From contig CP136068.1 of the NCBI GenBank assembly GCA_032622095.1, positions 6,115,314 to 6,179,313 of the forward strand: a stretch of DNA of 64,000 nucleotides. Reading direction: 5' to 3'. The position numbers and the translations under genes were made by a program. The notes beneath the pieces are model-generated. The model did no database searches. It saw only the letters and a program-made list of their open reading frames with translations, and was not told the origin of the DNA. The DNA comes from Siphonodentalium dalli (Eukaryota; Mollusca; Scaphopoda; Gadilida; Siphonodentaliidae). Positions 36,888-45,862 of the stretch are shown here, in pieces (the first letter of the stretch is position 1; each line of letters opens with the position of its first letter).

Positions 36888-37743
36888 TTAAAGGTACACT
36901 ATCCGATTCGATGTTGCCCGTATAATCAGAAACCAACAATAACATGTCTTCAAAAGTAGCTTTAGTTATCATAATAGATTATTTAACAAAATATAATGTT
37001 AGCCACCGCCAACTATAGTATAAAAGTGTCCGAAACGTGTTATATATCATCATTTTGTTCAACGCAATTTGCTATCGAGAGTATGTTGGTCGGCTCGTCG
37101 AATATTTGATAGGCCGCCAAATATTCTAGGTGGTACACAATCATATATTTAACCCTTTACCAAACAAAACGGTCAAAAACGCCCAAATAAGGCTTCAACA
37201 GCCTAAAATATCTTCGGTCTGTCTCAATAACACCATACAAATATGGATATCATTGGAACCGGTTCATTGACCACATTGTGATGGTTACGGTTATGCCCTG
37301 TGCCAATGCATTCTCTTATATATGCGAGTCGACCATAGGTCGCATCGCATATATAAGAGAATGCATTGGCCTAAACAAATATTTTTTTTAACACTTTTTA
37401 CCATTTTTACTTACATTCTTTAACAATTTTTTAATTTGTTCTTACATTTTTTAACAATTTGTATAATATTGTTCTACCATTTTATCATTTTTACTATGTG
37501 TTAACTGTTAACCAATGCATTCTCTTAAATATGCGAGGCGGCCTATGGTCGACTCGCATATATAAGAGAATGCATTGGCACAGGGCCGTTCTGTTGGGTA
37601 AAGGGTTAAAACATTGATATACATGTATGATAACACTGAGCTCTGATGGATGAGTTCCTCGACTCGAATCGACTATTTTTTTTTACCGCCGAAGCCAAAT
37701 AAATAGTAATGTAGGAGTGTTAATTCGGATTGTGCATCTTTAA
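36888..37743 (+). mobile_element. TTAA-flanked MITE family F, copy 4, interrupted by G2
   Basis: Left end TTAA-AGGTACACTATCCGATTC, right end ATTCGGATTGTGCATCT-TTAA. The F sequence is continuous if 37149-37609 is removed. The joined order matches F5 (38087-38485), including the GCCGCCAAATATTC-AGGTGGT block just upstream of the break. Confidence 0.85.
37149..37609 (-). mobile_element. MITE family G, copy 2, nested in F4
   Basis: Full-length: TTAA-CCCTTTACCAAACA at the left and TGTTGGGTAAAGGG-TTAA at the right. The two palindromic modules (about 37300-37370 and 37502-37579) flank a poly-T/A spacer expanded relative to other copies. Orientation is opposite to G1, G4 and G5. F5 shows the pre-insertion state. 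Confidence 0.9.
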
Positions 37744-38086
37744 ACGGATATTGTCCTTTGTAGAGTACTATTAACACGAAGCAGACGCGTATATAGCGTC
37801 TGTGTATATGGGCAGTACAAGCGGGGACACACAGTGGATCGCTGTACAGGCCCCTGTGGTTCTGTAGTGGTTATATCTCGATTTTCAAAGCGGAAGTTTT
37901 ACCGCGTTTTGATTTGTTTTGTCAGGCTAACAACAATTCCAATAATCGGCTATGATAAAGGGAATCCATTTCCAAAAGCAATATATAGAAGGAGCTTGCG
38001 GTCGTTTGCACACGTCGATATTTCTGATACCTAGCTGTGTCATGTAAATACTGTTGATTGCAAGTGTGTTCTTTTGCCCGGTTAGC
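37744..38086. other. Spacer between two F elements
   Basis: No repeat or gene recognised. The 66-codon frame at 37834-38034 has no domain. Confidence 0.4.
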
Positions 38087-38485
38087 CTAAAGGTACACAA
38101 TCCGACTGGATGGTCCCCATATCATCAGATTCCAACAACAACATTTTTTGTTGAAATGCCGCTTCAGTTATCATAATCCATCAAATGCCAAAAAATAAAA
38201 TAAGATAATGCTAACCGCTGTCACCTATGGTATAATATTGTCCAAAACGTGTTACATATCAATATTTTGTTCAACGCAATTTGGTATCGAGAGTATGTCT
38301 GTCGCAATTCGTCGAATATTTGCCAGGCCGCCAAATATTCCAGGTGGTGAAAATTACATATATAAACAAATCGATATATGTTAACTTGGATGGGTGGATT
38401 CATCGAATCGAATCAAATATGTTTTTACCCCGGAAGCCAATGAAATAGTAATTTAGGATCGTTAATTCGGATCAAGCATCTTTAA
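38087..38485 (+). mobile_element. MITE family F, copy 5
   Basis: Left end AGGTACACAATCCGACTGGA preceded by CTAA (a decayed TTAA), right end AGCATCT-TTAA. It carries the full F order without insertion and is therefore a useful empty-site reference for G2 in F4. About 400 bp, non-coding. Confidence 0.8.
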
Positions 38486-39153
38486 AATTACCGCAGGTAA
38501 ATTTACTACGCTTGTGCCAAATCAGATCGTGGATCTGAGAGGAAATATTTGCGCTGTACGTTTAACCCTTCCATGATTGGAGCCAGAGACGAGGCGACAT
38601 GGGATGGTGATATCCCCCACAACAGTAGTTGGAAATTTCACACCAACAATAGGTTGAAAATGTTCTTGTAGTTGAATTTATTGTTTTTTTGTACCAATAT
38701 TTGCATATTATCCTACTTTTGGTCAAAGAATTGGACTGAAATGGCCATCAGTTGGAAATGTTCCAACCTTAGGTCGGGGGGGGGGGGGGGGTGTCAGATT
38801 GGAAATTTCCAAAACTTGGAAAGCTTGTGTCCTGCATGGTCCATCCCCCGTGGCCAGTCAAAAACTGCTTGTTAATTTTAAAAACAATATTGTCCTACAT
38901 TTGGTCAACATTGTCATTGGAATTGTCGTTGGAAATTTTCCAACCTATGTGGGGGGTGTCAGGTTTGAAATTTCCAATTTGTGATTTTCTTGCTCATCAA
39001 AATTTTCACACACCGTGGTCGGCCCGGATGGTCCCTCTCCCGTATATAGCCAATACAAACACTGCTAATTAGTTTAAGAATATAGTATTTTACTATTTTA
39101 CAAAATTGTGGACTGAAATGGTCAGCTGGAGAAATGTCCAACCTAAGGGTGAA
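38486..39153 (+). repeat. D/C-family repeat, left part, interrupted by K
   Basis: Contains GTTGGAAATTTC, ACTGAAATGGCCATCAGTTGG, a G16 run (38776-38791) and GTGTCAGATTGGAAATTTCC, as in 53290-53500 (reverse) and 4700-4830. Sequence of the same type resumes at 41716 after element K. Several short frames cross the G-run and are not genes. Confidence 0.65.
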
Positions 39154-39318
39154 TACACCCTAAATCTAGTTGGATGCACCTTGTATACAACTCGTTGGGT
39201 GCGAATTTGTTGTGTACTTATTATCCAACAGTTTAGTACGATGTACACAACTGATTGCGTGAACTGTCTTCTGTGGTATTACTTTCATACCACGTTGGAT
39301 AAAACCGCCACGTGACCG

Positions 39319-39826
39319 GGTGATCCAATAGCAGCGCGTTTCCGGTGCGGGCGAGCATGCGATTTTTGGCTCCAAATATTTCAAAACAAGATGGATGACT
39401 GCGTGAAAAAACTCCCGAGCGACTGGAAAATGGGACAAGACGTCGTGGATAGCTTTGCCGGTATAGTATACCTTTGTTATAATTATTCTTTGTACGATAT
39501 ACTGATTATGTAGGCTTTATTTATTGAGTGTATACTTATTTATATTTGCTTATGTTTGAAGTTTACAAATTTACACAACTGCATGCTGACGGCACTAATT
39601 TGACTAAAGTAGTACACTCATACACTCAACATAAAGCCTACATAATCAGTTTATCGTACACAGAATAATTATAACAAAGGCATACTATACCGACAAAGCA
39701 ATCCACGACATATTGCCCCATTTTACTTTCCAATCAACGTTGGGTAAATCAACAATCAACAAATGTCATCCAACTCTACCCAACACCCAACGGTTCAATA
39801 AACGTAGATAGGTGCTGTGGGCAATT
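39319..39826 (+). repeat. K direct repeat, 5' copy
   Basis: It starts GGTGATCCAATAGCAGCGCG and ends GTGCTGTGGGCAATT; position n matches n+1679 throughout. It holds a foldback (arms about 39421-39533 and 39621-39733), an AATAAA at 39797-39802, and a 40-codon frame at 39391-39513 (starts MDDCVKKLPSDWK). That frame contains CCG|GTATAG, a possible splice donor. LTR-like in placement and size, but no TG...CA ends with a flanking duplication are found. Confidence 0.8.
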
Positions 39827-39990
39827 CGTCTGGCAGGAGTCGAGCGGGACAGTTCATTATTGCTTTGTCTGTCTGCTGTTCCTCTTGTCAGACACTGAGC
39901 ACGGGTGAGTTGTGCGGTCGCGATCTAGGTTGCAGCTGCCCCCGTGCTTAGCGCCAGTGAGATGGTTTTGGATTAGGCTTAGGACGGATT

Positions 39991-40857
39991 ATGGACTTGA
40001 TCCCCGAAGCCGCGTTGCTTGCAGTGCAAAGTAGTTCGGTAGTTAACATCGCTAGTTGGTCTCTCCAGTCTAGCGGGGGCTACCTTACACTTTGCTTGGA
40101 GTTCAGGACCAAAGATGCTGGAAACCAGAAATCTAAAGACCTGGACGTCAACGCCAAAGCCACCCGCTGCACCATGAAGATGAAGACCGGGCCTACGAAG
40201 AAAAAGACTCCTTCTAGGCGCCGAAGGGACGCTGCTAGACGGGCAAAGTGGAAGAAGAAGATGGGGGCGACCGTTGATCGACCGGTCACCCCTCCCCGTG
40301 TGGTTCAGCCATCTACAGTCATAGCCGGCGGGTCGAAGTTGTCTGAGAGACGCCCAGACGACTCGACCCGCATGGAGACTGATGACATTGAACCAGCTAG
40401 CAGGGACTCCGTGGATCTGCCGGAGGTCCCTGCTGTCGTCATCGAAGCTTGCGGAGACAGGGACGTGGATAACACCCCAGATGTTCCTGCCGCCAGCTTT
40501 GACGTTGAACTGGATAGTTTTACACCTCGGACACCGGATTACCAAAACATCCCGGTGTCCCCCAGCTCCACCAGCACCAACAACAACACCAGTACAGTCA
40601 CCACCCTTGCTGACGCAGAGCGCAAACAATACGAAGAAGTCATGGCAGAATATGCGATATGGCAACAACAGCATGAACAAGAACAAAAAGAAAGGGACAT
40701 ACGTGCGAAAGCACGGGATGATCAAAGAGAAAAAGATAGAGACTTACGGGCGAAAGCAAGGGAGGAAATATTGGAAGCTCAACTACAACAACAACAACAA
40801 GCAACATCATCCGAACATAGAACCAAAAAGAAGGCCAAGAAATCAAAAAAAAAATAG
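39991..40857 (+). CDS. Element-borne 288-residue basic/coiled-coil protein, function unknown
   Basis: The best coding candidate in the window. The start ATG has A at -3 and G at +4. Residues 21-42 look like a short beta-type segment (SLQSSGGYLTLCLEFRT). Residues 63-90 are strongly basic (KKKTPSRRRRDAARRAKWKK). Residues 91-200 are acidic and Pro/Ser/Thr-rich. Residues 207-265 are a charged, Gln-rich predicted coiled coil with a repeated RAKAR motif at 238-242 and 253-257. The tail 279-288 is nearly all lysine, nuclear-signal-like. Its base composition is clearly GC-richer than the neighbourhood. It lies between the two K direct repeats. The basic KKKxPSRxRRD-type patch recalls gag-like or transposon-linked ORFs of marine invertebrates, by memory only. 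No enzymatic motif is visible. The 248-codon frame on the opposite strand (39979-40725) is a shadow. A spliced upstream exon is possible. Confidence 0.55.
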   Translation: MDLIPEAALLAVQSSSVVNIASWSLQSSGGYLTLCLEFRTKDAGNQKSKDLDVNAKATRCTMKMKTGPTKKKTPSRRRRDAARRAKWKKKMGATVDRPVTPPRVVQPSTVIAGGSKLSERRPDDSTRMETDDIEPASRDSVDLPEVPAVVIEACGDRDVDNTPDVPAASFDVELDSFTPRTPDYQNIPVSPSSTSTNNNTSTVTTLADAERKQYEEVMAEYAIWQQQHEQEQKERDIRAKARDDQREKDRDLRAKAREEILEAQLQQQQQATSSEHRTKKKAKKSKKK

Positions 40858-40997
40858 ATCATTTTCATTTCACCCTCACCAATCTCATGTTAATGTAACA
40901 CCATTACATGTTCCAAATTAAATTCAACAGTGGGTTGTAGGAGAGGGGTTCCGCCCCTTTCAAATCTTCCCGGGAAAGTTTCCCAAACCCCCTATCA

Positions 40998-41505
40998 GGT
41001 GATCCAATAGCAGCGCGTTTCCGGTGCGGGCGAGCATGCGATTTTTGGCTCCAAATATTTCAAAACAAGATGGATGACTGCGTGAAAAAACTCCCGAGCG
41101 ACTGGAAAATGGGACAAGACGTCGTGGATAGCTTTGCCGGTATAGTATACCTTTGTTATAATTATTCTTTGTACGATATACTGATTATGTAGGCTTTATT
41201 TATTGAGTGTATACTTATTTATATTTGCTTATGTTTGAAGTTTACAAATTTACACAACTGCATGCTGACGGCACTAATTTGACTAAAGTAGTACACTCAT
41301 ACACTCAACATAAAGCCTACATAATCAGTTTATCGTACACAGAATAATTATAACAAAGGCATACTATACCGACAAAGCAATCCACGACATATTGCCCCAT
41401 TTTACTTTCCAATCAACGTTGGGTAAATCAACAATCAACAAATGTCATCCAACTCTACCCAACACCCAACGGTTCAATAAACGTAGATAGGTGCTGTGGG
41501 CAATT
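40998..41505 (+). repeat. K direct repeat, 3' copy
   Basis: Same 508 bp as 39319-39826, without a difference I can see, including the foldback, the 40-codon frame (41070-41192) and AATAAA (41476-41481). The latter would serve as a polyadenylation signal for a transcript of the 288-codon frame. The segment before it (40858-40997) has no polypurine tract. The identity of the two copies implies recent duplication or conversion. Confidence 0.8.
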
Positions 41506-41715
41506 AACTTTGATTGAGTGTTGTGTGAAATTTCATCCAACACGTTGTGTAATTAACAAACAACCGTTGGTAGTAAATATATATGCAACGTTGTGTAAAA
41601 GTGTATCCAACAAAATTGTCATGCAACTTTTCACACAACGTAGATAGGTGCTGTGGGCATACAACGGTTGATTGACTGTTGGATAACTTTTTATCCAACT
41701 AGATTTAGGGTGTAT

Positions 41716-42035
41716 GAGGTTTGAAACTTCCAACACTAGGAAAGCTTGAGGCCAGTCTAGATGATATAGCATTTTGCGATTTTCTTGTTTATTTTTCAAA
41801 ATTTTCTCACACCCTGGTTTTTGAATATTAAATTGAATTATGCAAAACTTGCGTTTGGTCGGATTCAAGGGGAGGGGGCTGTAGTTGGAAGTCCACAACT
41901 GGAGTTTCCTGAATATTTAGAAAACTCTATGCAGTGCATTATATATTTAAGCTTCCCAAACAACATGTATAAGCCAGTGTATTCTCCTATACATACGTAA
42001 TTTACGTATATATAAGATAATGCACTGACACATGA
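41716..42035 (+). repeat. D/C-family repeat, right part, and a G-like palindrome
   Basis: From 41716 the D/C sequence resumes (GAGGTTTGAAACTTCCAACA, CTTGAGGCCAGTCTAGATG). At about 41972-42032 a diverged palindrome (GCCAGTGTATTCTCCTATAC and its inverse) resembles the G-family module but lacks the GTCGACC centre. Confidence 0.6.
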
Positions 42036-42232
42036 TCTTTAATCACGCACCAGCACAGCTCCCGTAACGAAAGGGTTCTATTATCAAACATTACAACGGT
42101 GTGTCTCTCAATTCATATCAAAACATAGAACAGTTCCATGTGGTTCACGTAGAACTAAGTGTACATGGCCTTTCAATCGGGTTATTTTTTGGTTCAACTC
42201 GTGGTATTATCGCGGATCTTGCTGTAGAGGGC

Positions 42233-42416
42233 GGGACTAACTTTTTCCCGGATTCCGCATCCGGATCCGACTAACTTTTTAAAATTGCGTTAAATCAATA
42301 TTGTGTGACATTTTCGCATTATATCGCCGTTGTATGCGACTTTATAAGAATCCGGAAAAAACGCTTGTTCGGCCAAATCCGGGTCCGGATCCGGAATCCG
42401 GGTTAAAGTGAGTCCC
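42233..42416. mobile_element. Short MITE with ~35-bp imperfect inverted ends
   Basis: Starts GGGACTAACTTTTTCCCGGA and ends with the inverse of GGGACTCACTTTAACCCGGA. Both subterminal zones are rich in TCCGGATCCG. 184 bp, non-coding. A clear target duplication was not found. Confidence 0.65.
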
Positions 42417-42692
42417 CTATTATAGAGGGGCGTTAGGTGATAAACACCCATCTACGAATTTGCAACAAAACAGTACACAAAAAAAAGTATATAACATTCA
42501 CTAACAGTTGAACATTTTGTTCAACTAGACACTTACCTGTAGGATGTTGATCTAACATTTGACATATCCATATGTTTTGCCAACCAGGTTGTATTATAAT
42601 TTGGTCAAATGGGTATTTTAAACCAAACACGTTTTTCTACTCACGATGTTATTGTTATTGTCATGCCGAATGCATGTGCCAACATTTCGTTA

Positions 42693-42849
42693 TACATGTA
42701 ATGCTCTAAGTAATCGACTTCTTAACTACAGCAGAATTATGGGTAACTTTTCAGGATTTAGTCGGAAATATGGCTTGTTGCCATTCATCGGAAAGCTCTT
42801 CTGCTGTGGTTAAGAAGTCGATTACTTAGAGCATTACTGTACATGTAAT
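42693..42849. mobile_element. Foldback MITE family H, internally deleted copy
   Basis: The left arm runs TACATGTAATGCTCTAAGTA to GGAAAGCTCT. The right arm keeps only CTGCTGTGGTTAAGAAGTCG to GCATTACTGTA. The missing part equals the inner two-thirds of one arm. The ends have matching ACATGTAAT on both sides. Confidence 0.75.
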
Positions 42850-43345
42850 ATTCAATCTGTTAACGTATGTTTGAATATACATGCATACATGAACATTTGT
42901 TGAAGCAAGTGAATAGTGTTCACCAAATAGTGAACAGAAAACCAAATAGCGCGAAACGATCCCACATGCATAGTGCGTCTTACTTCCGGGTCACACCGAT
43001 TCCCATTTGGGAACATTTGCTGCCCCAAACTAATCGTTCAATTAAGTCTAGGTCGACAGGTGAATGTCGTATTCCGACAAGAAGACTATCACATGCTAGA
43101 ATGTTGGACTGCGAAATTAGAAAACATCGCATATCAATAAGAGAAGCCAGCTAAGAACTGTGTTAGCAAAGAGTAGGCAACGGCGTCAACGTCGACTCGC
43201 GGTTTGCTGCTGTGAACAGCATCGTCATATGATTATCACCAGCAGTTTTAGGTGATCTTAACACATAGCCATAACGATCACATTCGAATTGATCGTTTAG
43301 TGATAACAATATAGTCGTCATACTGCCCGTTGTAAGATTTGAAAT
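42850..43345. other. Spacer, no gene supported
   Basis: The 95-codon frame at 42867-43154 has mixed composition and no domain I recognise. Nothing else stands out. Confidence 0.4.
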
Positions 43346-43530
43346 GGCCCGGCATATAGAAGCACAACCCTATTTATAATATGCGGCCCGGCATATAGCA
43401 GCACAACCCTATTTATAATATGCGGCCCGGCATATAGCAGCACAACCCTATTTATAATATGCGGCCCGGCATATAGCAGCACAACCGTATTTATAATATG
43501 GCCCGGCATATAGCAGCACAACCCTATTCT
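43346..43530. repeat. 39-bp minisatellite, ~4.7 units
   Basis: Units at 43346, 43385, 43424 and 43463, with a shortened fifth near 43500, each starting GGCCCGGCATATAGCAGCAC. Because 39 is divisible by three, a repeated 13-residue frame (minus strand, 43318-43521) is open, but this follows from the unit length and is not evidence of coding. Confidence 0.9.
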
Positions 43531-43591
43531 TCCGAATAAAAGTCAAATTTCTGAGAATGACCAGGACTGTCGGCAGAACATATACGTTATG

Positions 43592-43724
43592 GTGGTGGAT
43601 TGGCGGTAACATGGCGTGACATTGACGGCTTGGAGCGTATGTTCAAACCTCGTCGCTTCGCGACTCGGTTCAATATAAACCCCAAGCCGTCAATGTCACA
43701 CCATGTTACCGTCAATCCACCACA
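43592..43724. mobile_element. Foldback element, ~42-bp arms
   Basis: TGGTGGATTGGCGGTAACAT and TGACATTGACGGCTTGG pair with their inverses at 43683-43724 with few mismatches. The loop contains a smaller hairpin, GTCGCTTCGCGAC. No duplication or coding. Confidence 0.75.
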
Positions 43725-44097
43725 CCAACTTATAATATTGAGCAAGTTGAACGTGTACTATGAATAGTGGCATATAACTTTTATCTCAGTGCACCCGACC
43801 GTGCAAAAGGTGACTATCCTTCAAATCACATATAATACATATTTTATACAAATACAATTTCAATTTCACCGAGAGCCGAGAGTTTTTTTTGTATTTGTTT
43901 ATAAGAAAATACACGTTGATGAATAGAACATTTATAAAGACCCCATTTCCAATCTGTCACCACAAACAGACTACTTGTACGTTTTCTGTGCCAAAACAAT
44001 TAGATCTGGATCGTTCCAGTGAGACCATGCAGTAATCAGATATTATGATGGTCAGATATCTACGCTCAAAAAATGGGAAATTCCAACAAGTTTATAA
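43725..44097. other. Spacer, nothing recognised
   Basis: AT-rich, no repeat unit or gene recognised. Confidence 0.4.
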
Positions 44098-44640
44098 TGT
44101 GTATTCAACCTGTTCTCCCGAAACCAGCATATTGTCTGCTTATAATATAACTTAGTTTACGTAGATAATCTGCTTAGAATCGTCTCACTTTGAGTCGATA
44201 ATGTTCCGAAATAAGAACAATTAGTCACATTATCGACCTAATGAGGCGATCCTAAGCATATTATGTCCGGACAATGAAAATAAGCCAACCCACGACTTTT
44301 CAGGTGTACGATCTTTAACATGTGTTTTCACTGTGGCCCGCGCCATAAAACGAAATAACGGGTAAGAGTTCATGATCTGATAATTTCAGAATCAAATACT
44401 CACATTACAGCCCGTTCTCACGAAAACCGCACGTTATCTGTTAATAATTGAACTAATTTTACGTAGATATAATCTGCTTAGAGTCTCTTGAGTCGATAAT
44501 GTGCTGAAAATGATCGAATTTTAGTCACATTATCGACTCATAATGAGGCTATTTCAGTTGTACTCTCTTTAACGAAATTTAAAACGAAATAACGAGTAAG
44601 AGTCCACTATCTGATTATTTCAGAATCAAATAGTCACATT
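44098..44640. repeat. Two tandem ~250-300 bp units, each with a stem-loop
   Basis: Units at about 44098-44395 and 44396-44640 share TTTACGTAGATA, ATCTGCTTAGA, GAGTCGATAATGT with TTAGTCACATTATCGAC, AAAACGAAATAACG and ATTTCAGAATCAAATA. In each, the GTCGATAATGT arm pairs with ACATTATCGAC. In the first unit the stem extends to about 32 bp with mismatches (44171-44202 against 44226-44257). Confidence 0.65.
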
Positions 44641-45330
44641 TTGTAGCTATTTCACATTATGGGTCGATTATATGCGTATTTGTGCGCGGATATGTTGCAC
44701 ATTATGTAGATATTTCACATTATAGGGCAATTATGTGCGTATTTCTGAGAGGATATGTTGGTGTGTCAGAGCAACACATTCAAATGATCGTTCATGATAA
44801 ATGGTGTCGAAGCTTTCGTTTCCCAAAAAAGGATAAACACAATATACAATAGAGAGCGTCCTCAAATATGATCGTTTGTACTTGTCAACGTACATGTAGA
44901 ATGATGGATGACTTTTCATTTGCACAATACCGGGCCGTGCATCATTCGTTCTGCACACGGTGTATTTTGTTTGAAACTTCAGTTTGGAAGATGGCTGAGG
45001 GAGATTAATATATAGAACTTAAAACTTCCTTCAAGGCAATATCATACGACGCCCCCGTCGTCGCCCAATGTTTTGAGTTGTTCAAAGCATTATAACTCTA
45101 GTATGCCCGTTATTTAGTAAAACATCACCTTTACTATATAGCAGGCATACCAAAAGATTCACACCACCGGGAAACGCATTTCAAGAACACTATATGAAAT
45201 AATCCTGGAAGGGTGGTTGTTAATGGGGGATGGAGGTAAATTCTAACAAAGTTCAGCCCAAAATTTACTCGACGGGGATGTCGTATGAGATTGCCAATTT
45301 GGATTAATATCTGTAAAAAAAAAAATATAC
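44641..45330. other. Spacer, nothing recognised
   Basis: A short direct duplication, TATTTCACATTAT, at 44648 and 44710. The 75-codon frame at 44731-44958 is unsupported. Confidence 0.4.
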
Positions 45331-45394
45331 TGTGAGCAGGATTTTTCTCAATTTCTATTCGATCACCCTACCAGAGTGTTTCACATCACTTTAA
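45331..45394 (+). mobile_element. Solo right terminus of element E
   Basis: ATTTCTATTCGATCACCCTA and CAGAGTGTTTCACATCACT-TTAA match the right end of E1 and E2. The upstream similarity fades after about 60 bp. Confidence 0.65.
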
Positions 45395-45645
45395 AAGAAC
45401 ACGATCTAAAAATACCTATTATCTCTAAAAATGGACCCTTTATGCTGGCTTGAGTTATACACATTTGATTAGTGTTACGCTGCATACGCTAAACAACACC
45501 ATGAATTAAGAAAATGGATGTCACTATATTTATTGAGCATGTATCCACATTGATGGTATAATTATGTTGACAGATTGGCCCAAAAATAAATGAACATCAA
45601 AGGGGCCCAAGGCACTCGCTGTGGATAAATATGCAAAAACACACA

Positions 45646-45862
45646 TACAGTAATGCCCTAATTAATCGACTCCCTAACAACAGCAGAATTATGGGTAATT
45701 TTTCAGGATTTAGTCGGAAATATGGCTTGTTGCCATTCATCGGAAAGCTCTCACCGAGAGCTTTCCGATGAACGGCAACAAGCCATATTTCCGACTAAAT
45801 CCTGAAAAGTTACCCATAATTCTGCTGTGGTTAGGGAGTCGATTAATTAGGGCATTACTGTA
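45646..45862. mobile_element. Foldback MITE family H, complete copy
   Basis: TA-CAGTAATGCCCTAATTAAT at the left and its inverse followed by TA at the right. The arms pair over about 105 bp with only a few mismatches and almost no loop (centre near CTCACCGAGAG). Best reference copy of the family. Non-coding. TA flanks suggest Tc1/mariner-type mobilisation. Confidence 0.9.

Larger units (their letters stand above)
39154..41715 (+). mobile_element. Compound element K: 22-bp TIRs, internal direct repeats, one ORF
   Basis: The outer ends are exact inverted repeats of 22 bp (39154-39175 and 41694-41715; first 20 bases TACACCCTAAATCTAGTTGG). The subterminal zones are rich in ATCCAAC and ACAACGTTGTG words in both orientations. 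Inside lie two 508-bp direct repeats, identical by eye, flanking a GC-richer 1.17-kb segment with a 288-codon frame. The host sequence on both sides is a D/C repeat. A 2-3 bp target duplication (GA or TGA) is possible but not certain. No transposase, integrase or reverse transcriptase is seen, so it is probably non-autonomous or a composite of two elements. Confidence 0.8.

Noticed and set aside
39979-40725. 248-codon minus-strand frame opposite the K ORF
   Set aside because: It is the antisense shadow of the better-supported plus-strand frame, with Cys/Leu/Phe-rich random composition and no domain.
39319-41505. Straight call as an LTR retrotransposon
   Set aside because: No reverse transcriptase, integrase or protease, no flanking target duplication at the direct-repeat borders and no polypurine tract. 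Kept as one hypothesis only.
43318-43521. 13-residue repeat protein frame
   Set aside because: The 39-bp minisatellite is a multiple of three, so an open repeated frame is expected without selection.
43646-43690. Possible tRNA-like TTCAA stem near 43653
   Set aside because: It is the loop of a foldback element, with no cloverleaf, no acceptor stem and no A/B box pair.
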